6,114 bases of DNA. Source: Pseudomonadota bacterium (GTDB lineage: Bacteria > Pseudomonadota > Gammaproteobacteria > Burkholderiales > Burkholderiaceae_D). Position numbers and translations under genes: made by a program. The stretch's first letter is position 1. Each line of letters starts with the position of its first letter. Below the pieces are notes generated by a model. That model saw nothing but the letters and a program-made list of their open reading frames with translations. It searched no databases and was not told the DNA's origin. Location: assembly GCA_023409175.1 (NCBI GenBank), contig JAEYIG010000171.1, positions 1-6,114 on the forward strand. The letters are read 5' to 3'. This document shows positions 5,448-6,114 of this stretch, one piece after another.

Positions 5448-6114
5448 ATCCCCACGTGTTGTTCTGGATTCCGGCAGCCTTGCGGCTGGCGTTTATCTGG
5501 ATCGGTTCAGCGGTATTGTGGTATTTCTTCGGGCCGATAATCGGCCTTCTGGCCGGGCTTGTTTTCACGACGGCGATTACGGTTTCCCAGCTTTATTATC
5601 TGGCCGAGCTTGATATCTGGCTCGATTCCCCGCGAAGCGAGCGTTTGCCGAACGGGTGGGGCGCATGGCATGCGGTGTATGCCCATTTGTACCGGTTGAA
5701 CCGAAATGAGGAACGCAGCAAAAAGGATTTGACCGAGTGGCTGACCCGGTTCAGGGAAGCGATGAGCTTTTTGCCGGACGGTGTGGCGATCATGGATAAC
5801 GTCCTGTTCCTGGAATGGTGCAACCCGATGGCCGAAAAGCATCTGGGGCTGAACCTCGAGCGGGACAGGGAAATGCGGATCACCAACCTGGTCAGGAATC
5901 CCGAGTTCATTGATTACATCATTCTCGGCCGTTACGACGAACCGCTTGAGATGACGTTCAACGAGCGCCGTCTGGTCTTGCAGATCATCCCGTTCGGGAA
6001 CCGTCGGCAGATTCTCGTCACGCATGACAAGACCGATTCAGTGCGTATCGAGAAAATGCGGCGCGATTTTATTGCAAACGCATCCCACGAACTCCGGACA
6101 CCGCTGACGGTCAT
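5444..6114 (+). CDS. phoR: Phosphate regulon sensor histidine kinase PhoR (3' partial)
   Basis: PhoR is the inner-membrane histidine kinase that phosphorylates PhoB when phosphate is scarce. In E. coli it senses the Pst transporter through PhoU and not phosphate itself. The frame runs open from the ATG at 5444 to the window edge: 223 complete codons plus two bases. Two hydrophobic segments lie near residues 11-29 and 31-52 with almost no periplasmic loop, as in E. coli PhoR. A charged linker follows (about 53-100), then a PAS-like region (about 103-195, including FLPDGVAIMD and WCNPMAEKHLGL). The DHp helix begins at RRDFIANASHELRTPLTV, with phospho-accepting His215 (bases 6086-6088; E. coli His213). 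The rest of the DHp domain and the whole ATP-binding domain (N, G1, F, G2 boxes) lie beyond the window. The cut is from the window edge; no frameshift or stop is seen. It overlaps phoB by 4 bases. Confidence 0.96.
   Translation, partial: MNPHVLFWIPAALRLAFIWIGSAVLWYFFGPIIGLLAGLVFTTAITVSQLYYLAELDIWLDSPRSERLPNGWGAWHAVYAHLYRLNRNEERSKKDLTEWLTRFREAMSFLPDGVAIMDNVLFLEWCNPMAEKHLGLNLERDREMRITNLVRNPEFIDYIILGRYDEPLEMTFNERRLVLQIIPFGNRRQILVTHDKTDSVRIEKMRRDFIANASHELRTPLTV

Noticed and set aside
5507..6025. 172-residue open frame on the - strand opposite phoR
   Set aside because: The + strand frame gives a clear PhoR N-terminus, PAS-like region and the His box, so the antisense frame is chance.

Overview
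This window is a phosphate-starvation (Pho) locus on the chromosome of a Gram-negative bacterium. All genes are on the + strand, in the order pstS (5' end cut off), pstC, pstA, pstB, phoU, phoB, phoR (3' end cut off). The proteins resemble the E. coli Pst/Pho proteins closely along their length. Having pstSCAB-phoU directly followed by phoBR is common in Betaproteobacteria, unlike E. coli where phoBR lies elsewhere. With GC content in the mid-50s by eye, a betaproteobacterium (Burkholderiales, perhaps Oxalobacteraceae) is my best guess. The genus is not provable from this sequence.

Layout: 1-941 is the phosphate-binding protein PstS without its signal peptide. 942-1068 is a spacer with a clear stem-loop (984-1010). 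1069-2100 is the permease PstC and 2102-2962 the permease PstA, with one base between them. 2991-3875 is the ATPase PstB. 3938-4642 is the signalling regulator PhoU. 4643-4745 is a spacer with no confident promoter or Pho box. 4746-5447 is the response regulator PhoB. From 5444 to the window end is the sensor kinase PhoR, overlapping phoB by 4 bases and stopping just past its phospho-accepting histidine. No stretch longer than 127 bases lacks a gene, apart from uncertainty over the pstB and phoU starts.

How the genes work together: PstS captures phosphate in the periplasm, PstC and PstA form the inner-membrane channel, and PstB hydrolyses ATP to drive uptake. In the E. coli model, PhoU relays the transporter's state to PhoR. 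When phosphate is plentiful PhoR is held off. When it is scarce PhoR phosphorylates PhoB, which activates pst and other Pho genes. Transporter, coupler and two-component system thus sit in one likely transcription unit.

I looked for a hidden or new system and found none: no mobile element, CRISPR, tRNA or rRNA, and no credible antisense gene. The points worth a second look are small. They are the stem-loop after pstS, alternative in-frame starts with their own ribosome binding sites in pstC, pstB and phoU, an Asp-Arg codon-pair habit (GAC-AGG), and single unusual residues in PstC and PstB.
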